A stretch of 51,149 nucleotides of DNA from positions 1 through 51,149 of the forward strand of contig SFEH01000002.1 of assembly GCA_004557315.1 (NCBI GenBank), read 5' to 3'. Of the stretch, positions 43,588-51,149 are shown piece after piece (the stretch's first letter is position 1; the number at the start of each line of letters is the position of its first letter). Source of the stretch: Bacteroidales bacterium. GTDB taxonomy: Bacteria > Bacteroidota > Bacteroidia > Bacteroidales > UBA3663. The translations under genes and the position numbers were made by a program. Under the pieces are notes generated by a model. It saw nothing but the letters and a program-made list of their open reading frames with translations, had not been told where the DNA came from and searched no databases.

Positions 43588-44841
43588 ATGAAGACAATGA
43601 AAAAGTTATTATATAGCGTAATGCTTCTTGCCCTTGCTGCAGGTTACACCTCTTGCGAGGACGATAACGACGACAACCCTGTGCTTGTTAAGGCAACTGA
43701 GTTTGTCCTCAACACTCCTACATTCGTCAACCAGCAGATTGACCTTGCATCGGGTGGTACACTTTCTTTCACTTGCTCACAGCCAGACTATGGCTTCCCT
43801 CTCCAGTGCAAGTATTCATTGCAGTTCTCAATCACTGGCAACTTCACAGTCAGTGTTGACGAGGCTGATGCAAGCGAAGGCGCACTAACAGCCGACTATC
43901 AGTCAGGCGAGGAGAGCTCTTCTTGCACACTCACTATCCCTGCGTTCGGTGACAACAGCTTTGCTCGTGGTCTCCAGCAGTTGGCTAAATGGCCAGAGGG
44001 TCTTGTTCCTGCTACTCAGAAGGTGTATGTTCGCGCAAAGGCAGAGCCAAAGGCAACTACTCCTGCCAATGTAGAACAGTATATCATCTATTCTAACGTC
44101 ATCGAGCTCAATGTAACTCCTGTTTATGTTGAGTTGAAGAACGCTCCTGTCGTTATTTGGTATCTTGTAGGTAACCACTTCGGAGCTAAGTGGGGCAATG
44201 TTCCTGGCGAGACTGCTCTTCCAATGTTCATTATCCCTGACTACAGCTACGACAAGAAGACTGGTAAGGGCGAACTAGAGTATTACAACTACTTTATCAC
44301 TGGAGATTATGACAATACTGCAGGCAACGAGTCTTCTACTGCAGGTTTCAAGATCCAGCCTGACAACTTCAACTGGGATCTCGGCATGACTGGTGACAAT
44401 GGTGTCAAGGGTAAGATCATCTATCGTAACAAGGGAGGTGACGGTGGTCACATCGTAGTTCCTGAGGATGGCTACTATCGCCTCGTTATGAATACCGACA
44501 AGCTTGAGGCTAAGCTTGAGAAGCAGGATATCTCTCCTAAGGTTCTCAGCACAATGGGCATCTCTGGCGCATTCAACGACTGGGGCGAGACTCCAATGCT
44601 CCCTTACAACAGCGAAGGTGTCGAGAACCATGCTTGGTATGTCGTTGTTGATGCTCCTGCTGATGGCGGCTTCAAGTTCCGTCCAGACGGTGCATGGGCT
44701 GGCCATAACAAGGGCAAGAATGAGATCGTAGATAATGGTATCGCAAAGGCAGACTCTGGCGAGGACATCGGTCTTGCAGCTGGTTCTTGGCTCATCATCT
44801 ACTGCGATATCAATGGAGAGTTCAGCGTTTTCGCAAAGTAA
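43588..44841 (+). CDS. susE: SusE-like outer-membrane starch-binding lipoprotein
   Basis: Surface lipoprotein of 417 residues; acylated C23 (YTSC) followed by an acidic stretch (EDDNDDN), the surface-export type of Bacteroidota lipoproteins. Residues about 30-175 form a SusE-type Ig-like domain, followed by two starch-binding-like units each opening with a hydrophobic strand and a key Trp: VWYLVGNHFGAKW (W202) and MGISGAFNDWG (W332). It probably holds starch near SusCD. It starts 2 nt after susD; a second in-frame ATG three codons later (43597) is equally possible. Paralogous in layout to the next gene. Confidence 0.87.
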   Translation: MKTMKKLLYSVMLLALAAGYTSCEDDNDDNPVLVKATEFVLNTPTFVNQQIDLASGGTLSFTCSQPDYGFPLQCKYSLQFSITGNFTVSVDEADASEGALTADYQSGEESSSCTLTIPAFGDNSFARGLQQLAKWPEGLVPATQKVYVRAKAEPKATTPANVEQYIIYSNVIELNVTPVYVELKNAPVVIWYLVGNHFGAKWGNVPGETALPMFIIPDYSYDKKTGKGELEYYNYFITGDYDNTAGNESSTAGFKIQPDNFNWDLGMTGDNGVKGKIIYRNKGGDGGHIVVPEDGYYRLVMNTDKLEAKLEKQDISPKVLSTMGISGAFNDWGETPMLPYNSEGVENHAWYVVVDAPADGGFKFRPDGAWAGHNKGKNEIVDNGIAKADSGEDIGLAAGSWLIIYCDINGEFSVFAK

Positions 44842-44851
44842 TCTTTAATAC

Positions 44852-46276
44852 ATGACAACAATGAAAAAAGTATTATATAGCATTTTGGCTATCGGTGCAT
44901 TGTTCGCATATTCTTCTTGCGACGACGGTGATTACGCCGACTGGATGGATCCTCAGCATAATCCACAGGAGGAGGTAGTGAGCAATGACGTTGCAAGCGC
45001 AATTGCAAGTGGCATTGGCGCGGTTTCTACAACCTTCGACTTTGCTACTCTCGAAGCTGAGAAGATTCAGGTCTTCACTCCTGCTTCTTCTGAATACACT
45101 ACTAACTATGAGGTAGAGTTCTCTAATGGAACAGTGGTTCCTGCAACCAACGACGGTAAGATTGAGGCTGAAAAGCTCCAGGCTGCTGTGATCGACATCT
45201 TCGGCAAGCGTCCAGAGGTACGCGAGGTCGCTGCTAATGTCATAGCTCGCACAGAGGTTGAGGGTATCGTGGTTAAGGCTGTTAAGCCTATCACAATCTC
45301 AGCTAAGCTCCTTGCTCCTGAGATCTTCCCACATCTCTATCTCATCGGTGCTCCATCAGCATGGGATCCTACTTGCACTACAATGCCTTTCACTCACAGT
45401 GGCAATGATGTTTATGACGATCCGGTCTTCACTGTTCTCTTCCCTATTAAGGCTGACGGCGATATCTGGTTTGCAGTAGCTGATGACAAGACTGTCGAGA
45501 CAGGCGATTGGGATAATGTCTTCGGTGCTGTCGAGGGTAACGGTATGAACCTCGTAGGTGAGCCTGGTAAGATTGCCCGCCGTACAGAATGCCGCAAGCT
45601 CAATCCAGACGCAGGCGATGCTTCGTTCAAGGTCACTGTCGCAGGCGATGCTAAGTTTGTCAAGATGACTTGCAACATGCTCGAGGGCACATATCTCCTT
45701 GAGAAGGTCAACTTCGTTCCTTACATTTACCTTCCAGGCAATGCACAGAGCTGGAACCCTGCGACTGCTCCTGCTTTGGCAGGCAATGGCGAAGGCTTAT
45801 ATACTGGTTTCGCTTACATGGATGGTGAGTTCAAGTTCACCCAGCAGCGTGATTGGTCAACTGAATACAACAACAGCTCATTCTCTTCATGCTCTGCCGA
45901 CTTCGACCTTGGCGACCAGGGTGGTGGCAACATCAAGTGCAACAGCACTGGCGTTTACTACTTCAAAGTTAATGTTGTAACAGGCGAACTCAATGCAACT
46001 AAGGTTGAAAAGATGGGTCTTATCGGAGGCTTCAATAGCTGGAGCGACGATGATCTCATGACTTGGGATGCCGAGAATCTCTGCTTCGTCAAGGAAGGCG
46101 CAACAGTGAGCAATGCTGGCTGGAAGTTCCGTGTCAATGCAGATTGGGGTATCAACCTTGGTGGTACTGTTGATAACCTTGTTGCAGATGGTGATAACCT
46201 CGATGTCGTTGGTTCGACTATCAAGCTCTATCCTTGCCGTACGACAAACGAGAATATCTACTGCACTGTCGAATAA
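44852..46276 (+). CDS. susF: SusF-like outer-membrane starch-binding lipoprotein
   Basis: Surface lipoprotein of 474 residues; acylated C23 (YSSC) followed by acidic residues. Residues about 40-155 form an N-terminal spacer domain. Three tandem starch-binding-like units follow: HLYLIGAPSAWDP (W171), YIYLPGNAQSWNP (W301) and MGLIGGFNSWSD (W397), against two in the SusE-like neighbour, as in the Bacteroides SusE/SusF pair. Separated from the amylase gene downstream by a strong hairpin, so it ends the susCDEF transcript. Confidence 0.87.
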   Translation: MTTMKKVLYSILAIGALFAYSSCDDGDYADWMDPQHNPQEEVVSNDVASAIASGIGAVSTTFDFATLEAEKIQVFTPASSEYTTNYEVEFSNGTVVPATNDGKIEAEKLQAAVIDIFGKRPEVREVAANVIARTEVEGIVVKAVKPITISAKLLAPEIFPHLYLIGAPSAWDPTCTTMPFTHSGNDVYDDPVFTVLFPIKADGDIWFAVADDKTVETGDWDNVFGAVEGNGMNLVGEPGKIARRTECRKLNPDAGDASFKVTVAGDAKFVKMTCNMLEGTYLLEKVNFVPYIYLPGNAQSWNPATAPALAGNGEGLYTGFAYMDGEFKFTQQRDWSTEYNNSSFSSCSADFDLGDQGGGNIKCNSTGVYYFKVNVVTGELNATKVEKMGLIGGFNSWSDDDLMTWDAENLCFVKEGATVSNAGWKFRVNADWGINLGGTVDNLVADGDNLDVVGSTIKLYPCRTTNENIYCTVE

Positions 46277-46310
46277 TTAGCATTCTGTGTTATTCTTTTC
46301 TAAATACTTG

Positions 46311-46351
46311 GGCCATCCTTGATCTTCTTTGGTCTTGGATGGCCTTTATTT
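46311..46351 (+). terminator. Hairpin terminator or attenuator between susF and the amylase gene
   Basis: Stem GGCCATCC / GGATGGCC extended by GATC / GGTC after a small internal mismatch, then TTTATTT. It lies 35 nt after the susF stop and 14 nt before the amylase ATG. Confidence 0.8.
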
Positions 46352-46364
46352 AAACTGATGGCTT

Positions 46365-48227
46365 ATGAAGAAAACATTTACTACTTTATCACTTCTCTTG
46401 GCGCTCGGCCTTTCGTCAACATCGGTCAATGCCCAGGGCTGGCCAAAAGACTATGGCGGAGTGATGCTCCAGGGCTTCTACTGGGACTCGTTTGCCGATA
46501 GCCAGTGGTCGTATCTCGAAGAACAGGCCGACGACATCTCCAAGTACTTCTCGCTCGTCTGGATCCCTCAGTCGGGCAACTGCAACTCGTCTTACAACCA
46601 GATGGGCTATATGCCTGTCTATTACTTCGACCATAACTCTTCGTTTGGCACCGAGGCACAGCTTCGCTCAATGATCAAGGCCTACAGCGACCGCGGCACA
46701 GGCATCATTGCTGATGTAGTCATCAACCACCGCAACAACCTTGGCGTTGACGGCTCGTGGGTCGATTATCCTGCCGAGACCTACAAGGGCGAGACCTATC
46801 AGATGTTCAGCACCGACATCGTAAAGAACGACGATGGCAACAAGACCCTCGAATGGGCAACAAAGAATGGTCTATCGCTGTCGGAAAACAACGATACTGG
46901 CGAAGGCTGGGACGGTTGTCGTGACCTCGATCATAAGAGCGAGAACGTCAACAAGGTCATCAAGGCCTATCTCGACTATCTCATCAACGACCTCGGCTAT
47001 ACAGGTTTCCGCTATGATATGGTAAAGGGCTATAGCGCGTCGTTCACTGCCGACTACAACACAGCTGCCAAGCCGCAGTTTAGCGTGGGAGAGTACTGGG
47101 ACAGTTCGAGCAATATCAAGCGATGGATCGATGGCACAAAGGTCGATGACGTGCCTGCATCGGGCGCATTCGACTTTCAGTTCCGCTATCGCGTGCGCGA
47201 TGCAGCTGCCAGCAAAGACTGGACGAAGCTCGCAGGCAGCACAAGTGACCAGGCGGGCTATCCGCTCATCTATCAGGATGGCTACAGCCAGTATGCCATC
47301 ACCTTCGTCGAAAACCACGACACTCAGTACCGTTCGGCAAGCGAACCACTCGACCCTCTCAAGGGCGACACTCTTGCTGCCAATGCCTACATGCTCGCTA
47401 TGCCAGGAACACCTTGTGTCTTCTACAAGCATTGGCTCACACAGAAGAAAGCACTCAAGCTCATGATCTCGGCACGTCAGCAGGCAGGCATCACCAATAC
47501 AAGCAGCTACGAGGTGTCGAAGAAATACAGCACAGCCTATGCTGTCACCGTCACTGGCACCAAGGGCAAGCTCATCTGTGTCGTCGGCTCCAACAGCCAG
47601 ACCTTCGACTGTCCTGAAGGCTTCACCGAGATACTTTCGGGTAAGGCTTATCGCTACTTGCTTGAGAACACAGCTCTCGAAGGTTGGAACGATGTGGTGA
47701 CCCGCATCGAGGCAGAAGAGGACAAGTCGGACTTCAAGCCATATACAGCCACTGTCTATGTAAAGGCCGATTTCACTCCTGTCTATTTCTATATCTGGGA
47801 TAGCAACAACAATACTCAGCTCAATGGCAATTGGCCAGGCAAGCGCGTCGATAATGTCGAAGCCTGCAAGACCACCATCGATGGCGAGACCTGGTATTTC
47901 CAGTCGGTCGATATTCCTTCAGCCGATTACTATTTCAACTTCATCGTCAATCAGGGCAACAACAAGCCGCAGACCAGCGACATCGCTCATCTCAGTTCCG
48001 ACAAGTACTTCGTCACCACAATCTCTGGCTCGAAGCTCTCTTATACCGACGTGACATCCGACCACACCACCGGCATTGGTTCTGTACCAGTCGATCAGCT
48101 TCCAAGCGTTGCCAACATCTACACCATCGATGGACGCATGATCCGCAAGGGTACCGAAATAGGCAAAGCATTCTCCGAATTGCCAAAGGGAATCTATATC
48201 ATTAATGGCAAGACTGTGGTGAAATAA
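46365..48227 (+). CDS. Secreted GH13 alpha-amylase with CBM26-like module and T9SS-like tail
   Basis: Endo-acting starch hydrolase, 620 residues. Signal peptide 1-23 (VNAQ) without a lipobox. GH13 catalytic residues are D218 (GFRYDMVKGY), E243 (VGEYWDS) and D319 (ENHDTQY). After the C-terminal beta domain, residues about 460-545 (VYVKADFTPVYFYIWD, NGNWPGK) resemble a CBM26 starch-binding module. The last about 45 residues (VANIYTIDGRMIRKG to LPKGIYIINGKTVVK) look like a type A sorting domain of the type IX secretion system. It takes the place of SusG, which in Bacteroides is a surface lipoprotein. The next downstream hairpin ends the locus. Confidence 0.92.
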   Translation: MKKTFTTLSLLLALGLSSTSVNAQGWPKDYGGVMLQGFYWDSFADSQWSYLEEQADDISKYFSLVWIPQSGNCNSSYNQMGYMPVYYFDHNSSFGTEAQLRSMIKAYSDRGTGIIADVVINHRNNLGVDGSWVDYPAETYKGETYQMFSTDIVKNDDGNKTLEWATKNGLSLSENNDTGEGWDGCRDLDHKSENVNKVIKAYLDYLINDLGYTGFRYDMVKGYSASFTADYNTAAKPQFSVGEYWDSSSNIKRWIDGTKVDDVPASGAFDFQFRYRVRDAAASKDWTKLAGSTSDQAGYPLIYQDGYSQYAITFVENHDTQYRSASEPLDPLKGDTLAANAYMLAMPGTPCVFYKHWLTQKKALKLMISARQQAGITNTSSYEVSKKYSTAYAVTVTGTKGKLICVVGSNSQTFDCPEGFTEILSGKAYRYLLENTALEGWNDVVTRIEAEEDKSDFKPYTATVYVKADFTPVYFYIWDSNNNTQLNGNWPGKRVDNVEACKTTIDGETWYFQSVDIPSADYYFNFIVNQGNNKPQTSDIAHLSSDKYFVTTISGSKLSYTDVTSDHTTGIGSVPVDQLPSVANIYTIDGRMIRKGTEIGKAFSELPKGIYIINGKTVVK

Positions 48228-48260
48228 ACCATAAGCGGCTGACGCTTTTGTGACATATCA

Positions 48261-48316
48261 ATATGGTTATTGGCTGAATAGTGTGCTGTTTTTAGCCAAT
48301 AACCATATTTTTTCTA
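48261..48316 (+). terminator. Intrinsic terminator of the amylase gene
   Basis: Perfect 15-bp stem ATATGGTTATTGGCT / AGCCAATAACCATAT with an 18-nt loop and a run of six T. The right-arm word recurs in part further on (TTAGCCAATGAC near 48343). Confidence 0.88.
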
Positions 48317-48438
48317 CTTATTGTTTATCTCTATGCCATATTTTAGCCAATGACTGCATTTTCGTCACTCACGATCCTTTGCATTTGCATATATCTTTAC
48401 GCTATCAGTCTCAATTCTTCATTTCTTTCTCAAAATGC

Positions 48439-48469
48439 TTGCAAAGTCAGAATTATTGTTGTAACTTTG
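48439..48469 (+). promoter_or_regulatory. Promoter of the AAA-ATPase gene
   Basis: TTG (48439-48441), 20 bp, then TAACTTTG (48462-48469), 44 nt before the ATG at 48514. Confidence 0.7.
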
Positions 48470-48472
48470 CAA
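48439..48472. repeat. Inverted repeat over the ATPase gene promoter
   Basis: Perfect 9-bp arms TTGCAAAGT (48439-48447) and ACTTTGCAA (48464-48472), spacer 16 nt. The left arm carries the -33 TTG and the right arm most of the -7 box; same layout as the site upstream of susB. Confidence 0.75.
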
Positions 48473-48513
48473 CGTGATTGTGGGCTTATCACTCCTGCAA
48501 CAGGCTTGAAACC

Positions 48514-50124
48514 ATGGGTACATATATTAATAAAGGCAATAGTGAGTTCCGTGACATAGTCTCTCATGAGTATGTTGACAAGACATCGCTGATACCACTG
48601 ATCAATGCGACGCTCAACTCTGAGAGTCGCTACAGTTGCGTGACACGCTGCCGCCGCTTTGGCAAGTCGATGGCGGCGAAGATGCTGTGTGCCTACTATG
48701 ACAAATCGTGCGACTCGCGAGAATTGTTCGTAGGACTAAAGGCAGAGAAGGCCCCGTCGTTTGATAAATATCTCAACTGCTACAGCGTGATATATCTTGA
48801 TGTCACTTCGTTCACTGCACGACCTGAATTGCGAAAGAACATAGTCTGGAATATTCAGGAGAAGATAATTTATGAATTGAAGGAGGCTTTCACAGATGTG
48901 AAATACAAGGAAAACTCCGACCTTATGGACGTTCTCTCATCCATCCACCAATCAACTGGCGAAAAGTTCTTCTTCATCATCGATGAGTGGGATGCAATTT
49001 GTCGTGAGTTTCCTGGACGGCAGAAGATGAAGGGCGACCCAGAGACAATCACTCCAACCATACTCGACGAGTATGTAATGTTGCTGCGTCGATTGTTCAA
49101 GACACAAGATTCTGACAAGGTCTTTGCTGGAGCTTACCTAACAGGCATCCTGCCGATAAAGAAATACAACACAGAGTCGGCACTGAACAACTTCCGAGAA
49201 TATTCGATGGTCAACCCGGGACGAATGGCATCGGCTCTTGGATTCACACACGACGAAGTAGTTGAACTTTGCCAGAAATATGACATGGATATTGCAGAGA
49301 TGGAACTATGGTATGATGGATATCGCATAGGAGATATCTCACATATCTACAATCCTTATTCCGTGATGAGGGCAATCGAAGACAACAAGTATCGTAGTTA
49401 CTGGACTTCCACGGGAGCCTATGATTCTGTCATTACCTACATCCAGATGAACTATGATGGACTGAAGGATGACATCATCCGTATGTTGGCTGGTGAGCGT
49501 GTATATGTCAACACTACAAAATTCCAGAACGACATGAGCATCGTGAGAAGCAAGAACGATGTACTCACCGTATTGATACATCTCGGCTACTTGGCTTACG
49601 ACGAAGACAGAAGGCAGTGTTATGTCCCGAACAAAGAGGTTGCTGATGAATTTCTGAATGCAGTGGAAGATACATCCTGGTCTCGTCTTGTTGATGCAAT
49701 AACCGCCTCTCAAAACCTCCTCGATGCCACCATCATGGGCAATGAACAGATTGTAGCAAGAGCCATTGACACTGCTCACGACGAGAACACCAGCATCCTT
49801 GCCTACAACGATGAGAACTCATTAGCATGCGTGCTGACCGTTGCCTACATCTGGGCAAGGAACGAGTATGTCATCCACCGCGAATATGCCACTGGCAAGG
49901 GCTATGCCGACCTCGTTATGATTCCGCGCCGCAACGTCAGCAAGCCAGCATTGGTCATTGAGCTTAAGTTCAATCACTCTGTCGATACAGCCATCGACCA
50001 GATACGGCAGAAGAACTATCCTGCTCAGATTGCAGAATACACGGGTGACATCCTCCTCGTGGGCATCAGCTACGACAAGGAATCGAAGCAGCACACTTGC
50101 AGGATTGAGAGATGCTGCAAATAA
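48514..50124 (+). CDS. AAA-ATPase-like protein with C-terminal PD-(D/E)XK nuclease domain
   Basis: Protein of 536 residues of the AAA-ATPase_like/DUF1703 type that is expanded in Bacteroidota. Residues about 5-280 form the ATPase part with a P-loop of the form RCRRFGKSM (45-53) and a Walker B FFFIIDEWD. The C-terminal part (about 430-530) is a PD-(D/E)XK nuclease-like domain, with YADLVMIP (Asp) and ALVIELKFNHS (E-x-K). No signal peptide. Function is unproven; roles in defence, or in mobile-element biology, have been proposed for the group. The ATG at 48514 is chosen (MGTYINKGNSEF) as it matches the usual N-terminus and follows the promoter. Monocistronic. Confidence 0.88.
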   Translation: MGTYINKGNSEFRDIVSHEYVDKTSLIPLINATLNSESRYSCVTRCRRFGKSMAAKMLCAYYDKSCDSRELFVGLKAEKAPSFDKYLNCYSVIYLDVTSFTARPELRKNIVWNIQEKIIYELKEAFTDVKYKENSDLMDVLSSIHQSTGEKFFFIIDEWDAICREFPGRQKMKGDPETITPTILDEYVMLLRRLFKTQDSDKVFAGAYLTGILPIKKYNTESALNNFREYSMVNPGRMASALGFTHDEVVELCQKYDMDIAEMELWYDGYRIGDISHIYNPYSVMRAIEDNKYRSYWTSTGAYDSVITYIQMNYDGLKDDIIRMLAGERVYVNTTKFQNDMSIVRSKNDVLTVLIHLGYLAYDEDRRQCYVPNKEVADEFLNAVEDTSWSRLVDAITASQNLLDATIMGNEQIVARAIDTAHDENTSILAYNDENSLACVLTVAYIWARNEYVIHREYATGKGYADLVMIPRRNVSKPALVIELKFNHSVDTAIDQIRQKNYPAQIAEYTGDILLVGISYDKESKQHTCRIERCCK

Positions 50125-50250
50125 AGTGACAGCACTGAAAAGACATAAGCAGATTGACGTTTGGAGAAACATATTGATCTTGTTGTTTTGAGTTTGACGG
50201 TGCAAATATAAGCTCAAAATTTCATTAAACTACTAATTTTCAAATCACTA
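50125..50250. other. AT-rich spacer downstream of the ATPase gene
   Basis: No gene, RNA or hairpin that I can support. A lone CAAATATA (50204-50211) looks like a minus-strand -7 box, but there is no -33 box and no gene for it. Confidence 0.4.
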
Positions 50251-50300
50251 TCTACTACTATCTACTAATATCTACTACTTTCTACTGATTTCTACTTTAC
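50251..50300. repeat. Five tandem 10-bp repeats, TCTACTNNNN
   Basis: Copies start at 50251, 50261, 50271, 50281 and 50291. Each opens with TCTACT; the last four bases read ACTA, AATA, ACTT, GATT and TTAC. The period is exactly 10 bp. Confidence 0.85.
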
Positions 50301-50326
50301 CATTCCCATTTCTCCATCATACGCAC

Positions 50327-50370
50327 AAAAAAATCCCCTCACAGATGTCCATGCATCTATGAAGGGATAT
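50327..50370 (-). terminator. Intrinsic terminator of the last gene
   Basis: On the minus strand ATCCCTTCATAGATG pairs with CATCTGTGAGGGGAT (two G-T or mismatch positions) and is followed by seven T residues, 20 nt after the stop at 50390. Confidence 0.85.
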
Positions 50371-50389
50371 CTCTTTTTCTCAAAAAAGC

Positions 50390-51149
50390 TTATTTCTTGT
50401 AATACTTCTGAAAGTTCTTATATGAGAAACCTTTCTTGTCTGTACCCGGCATGCCCAAGCGCTGAAGTTCCGTCATGGCATTACCCGGATTGGCCGGAAG
50501 AAGAATGCGCTTGCTTTTTGCCATACTCTTAAGATGATCGCAGATATTCACAATGGAGTTATTGCACACCAGGTTCACAAGCTCCCCATGAATTTTCTGC
50601 TTTTCTTGTTCTTGTGTAACAGAAGGATGAATAAGGAAAGTAAGTTCTTCCTTCGAAATCGATTCATCAGGATTCGTAGAGACATCCTTGAGTCTTGTAG
50701 TGTGATCCGCTGCCACGTTATCACTCAAATTCGCAAGCAGCGATTGTAGATATTCAAGCTTTATTCTTCTGGTGAATAGTATGTAAATGCCATTCAAGCT
50801 ATAGTTGAGTGAATATAGGACATGTGCAAACGATTCTTCAGTCTTAATAAACATTACGTAATTATTGCACAACTCTTTGGCAAGCAAGCTGGAAAGGCTT
50901 AATATTTCGTTTTGTACAATCTCTGTCGTGAGTTGGCCTCCATTCAAAAATGTTAGCTTTTCTATATAGTCCTCTAAAAAAGAGCTGCCATGCTCTTCTT
51001 TCAGCATTGCCCTTTCGTAGATCCTTCCATACTGTTTGCGAAACACATTAGTCTGCTCTTCTTTTGTGCTTAAATCTTTATGCTGTTCATAAATGACGGA
51101 ATACACGTCCTTTAGTGCAGGATATTGGTTCAACAAAATTCTCAATTCC
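50390..51149 (-). CDS. Unrecognised protein, 5' end outside the window
   Basis: At least 252 residues; the frame is open to the window edge and the first in-frame possible start near the edge is a TTG, so the true start lies beyond. The visible part is mostly helical and charged, without a signal peptide, with a Leu-rich stretch (ILSLSSLLAKELCNNYVMF) and a basic, Lys-rich C-terminus (GFSYKNFQKYYKK). I do not recognise a family. It is convergent with the ATPase gene and more AT-rich than most of the window, with codons such as AAA, AAT and TTA common; that could point to acquired DNA. Confidence 0.7.
   Translation of the reverse strand, partial: ELRILLNQYPALKDVYSVIYEQHKDLSTKEEQTNVFRKQYGRIYERAMLKEEHGSSFLEDYIEKLTFLNGGQLTTEIVQNEILSLSSLLAKELCNNYVMFIKTEESFAHVLYSLNYSLNGIYILFTRRIKLEYLQSLLANLSDNVAADHTTRLKDVSTNPDESISKEELTFLIHPSVTQEQEKQKIHGELVNLVCNNSIVNICDHLKSMAKSKRILLPANPGNAMTELQRLGMPGTDKKGFSYKNFQKYYKK

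Noticed and set aside
48250..48477. 75-codon plus-strand reading frame between amylase and ATPase genes
   Set aside because: It runs through a terminator hairpin and a promoter; not a plausible protein.
50204..50211. Minus-strand promoter TATATTTG antisense to the ATPase gene
   Set aside because: No -33 box at 19-21 bp and no gene or structured RNA downstream of it.
50251..50300. Possible CRISPR array
   Set aside because: Repeats are 6-10 bp with no unique spacers of 30 nt or more and no cas genes.

Overview
This 51 kb window looks like chromosomal DNA of a member of the Bacteroidota, order Bacteroidales, most likely a Prevotella-like gut or rumen organism. The evidence is the Bacteroidota-type promoters (TTTG or TTG, 19-20 bp, TAnnTTTG) seen at many gene starts, a SusC/SusD starch locus, SusR- and YbbR-type proteins, an Ala-rich long S16, and a probable type IX secretion tail on an amylase. 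There is no phage, insertion sequence, CRISPR array or rRNA operon in the window.

Layout. 1-1782 is the 3' part of gyrB. RNase P RNA (minus) and a DegP/HtrA protease (plus) follow. 4028-8494 is a minus-strand unit that reads DPP III-like peptidase, AlkD-like protein, Fur-family regulator, purA. Next come a DEAD-box helicase and a small secreted Asn/Gly-rich protein (both minus), rpsP and an endonuclease/exonuclease/phosphatase protein (plus), and the rpsF-rpsR-rplI operon (minus). 14.5-17.6 kb holds a GH43 arabinanase-like enzyme and a tRNA-Arg(CCT)-oadB-mscL transcription unit (minus). 17.7-24.0 kb holds ruvB with a flippase coupled to it, then a SUMF1-domain lipoprotein and a GH127-type enzyme (plus). 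24.0-29.1 kb is housekeeping on the minus strand: nusB-yajC-ybbR-coaE and groES-groEL.

29.2-48.2 kb is a complete starch/maltooligosaccharide utilization locus. On the minus strand lie malQ (DPE2-like), an MFS sugar transporter and a SusR-like membrane regulator. Divergently on the plus strand lie susA, susB, susC, susD, a SusE-like and a SusF-like lipoprotein, and a GH13 amylase with a CBM26-like module and a probable T9SS tail. The logic I infer is as follows: the secreted amylase and the SusCDEF-like complex bind and cut starch at the surface, SusC imports oligosaccharides, periplasmic SusA and SusB trim them, the MFS protein carries maltose or glucose across the inner membrane, MalQ disproportionates maltose in the cytoplasm, and SusR senses maltose in the periplasm.

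The right end holds an AAA-ATPase/PD-(D/E)XK protein and a partial unrecognised gene. I found no convincing wholly new system. The most interesting signals are regulatory: perfect inverted repeats built around promoters (upstream of susB, of the SUMF1/GH127 pair and of the ATPase gene), a terminator encoded inside the antiparallel coaE coding sequence, and a tRNA lying only 16 nt from the oadB start codon.
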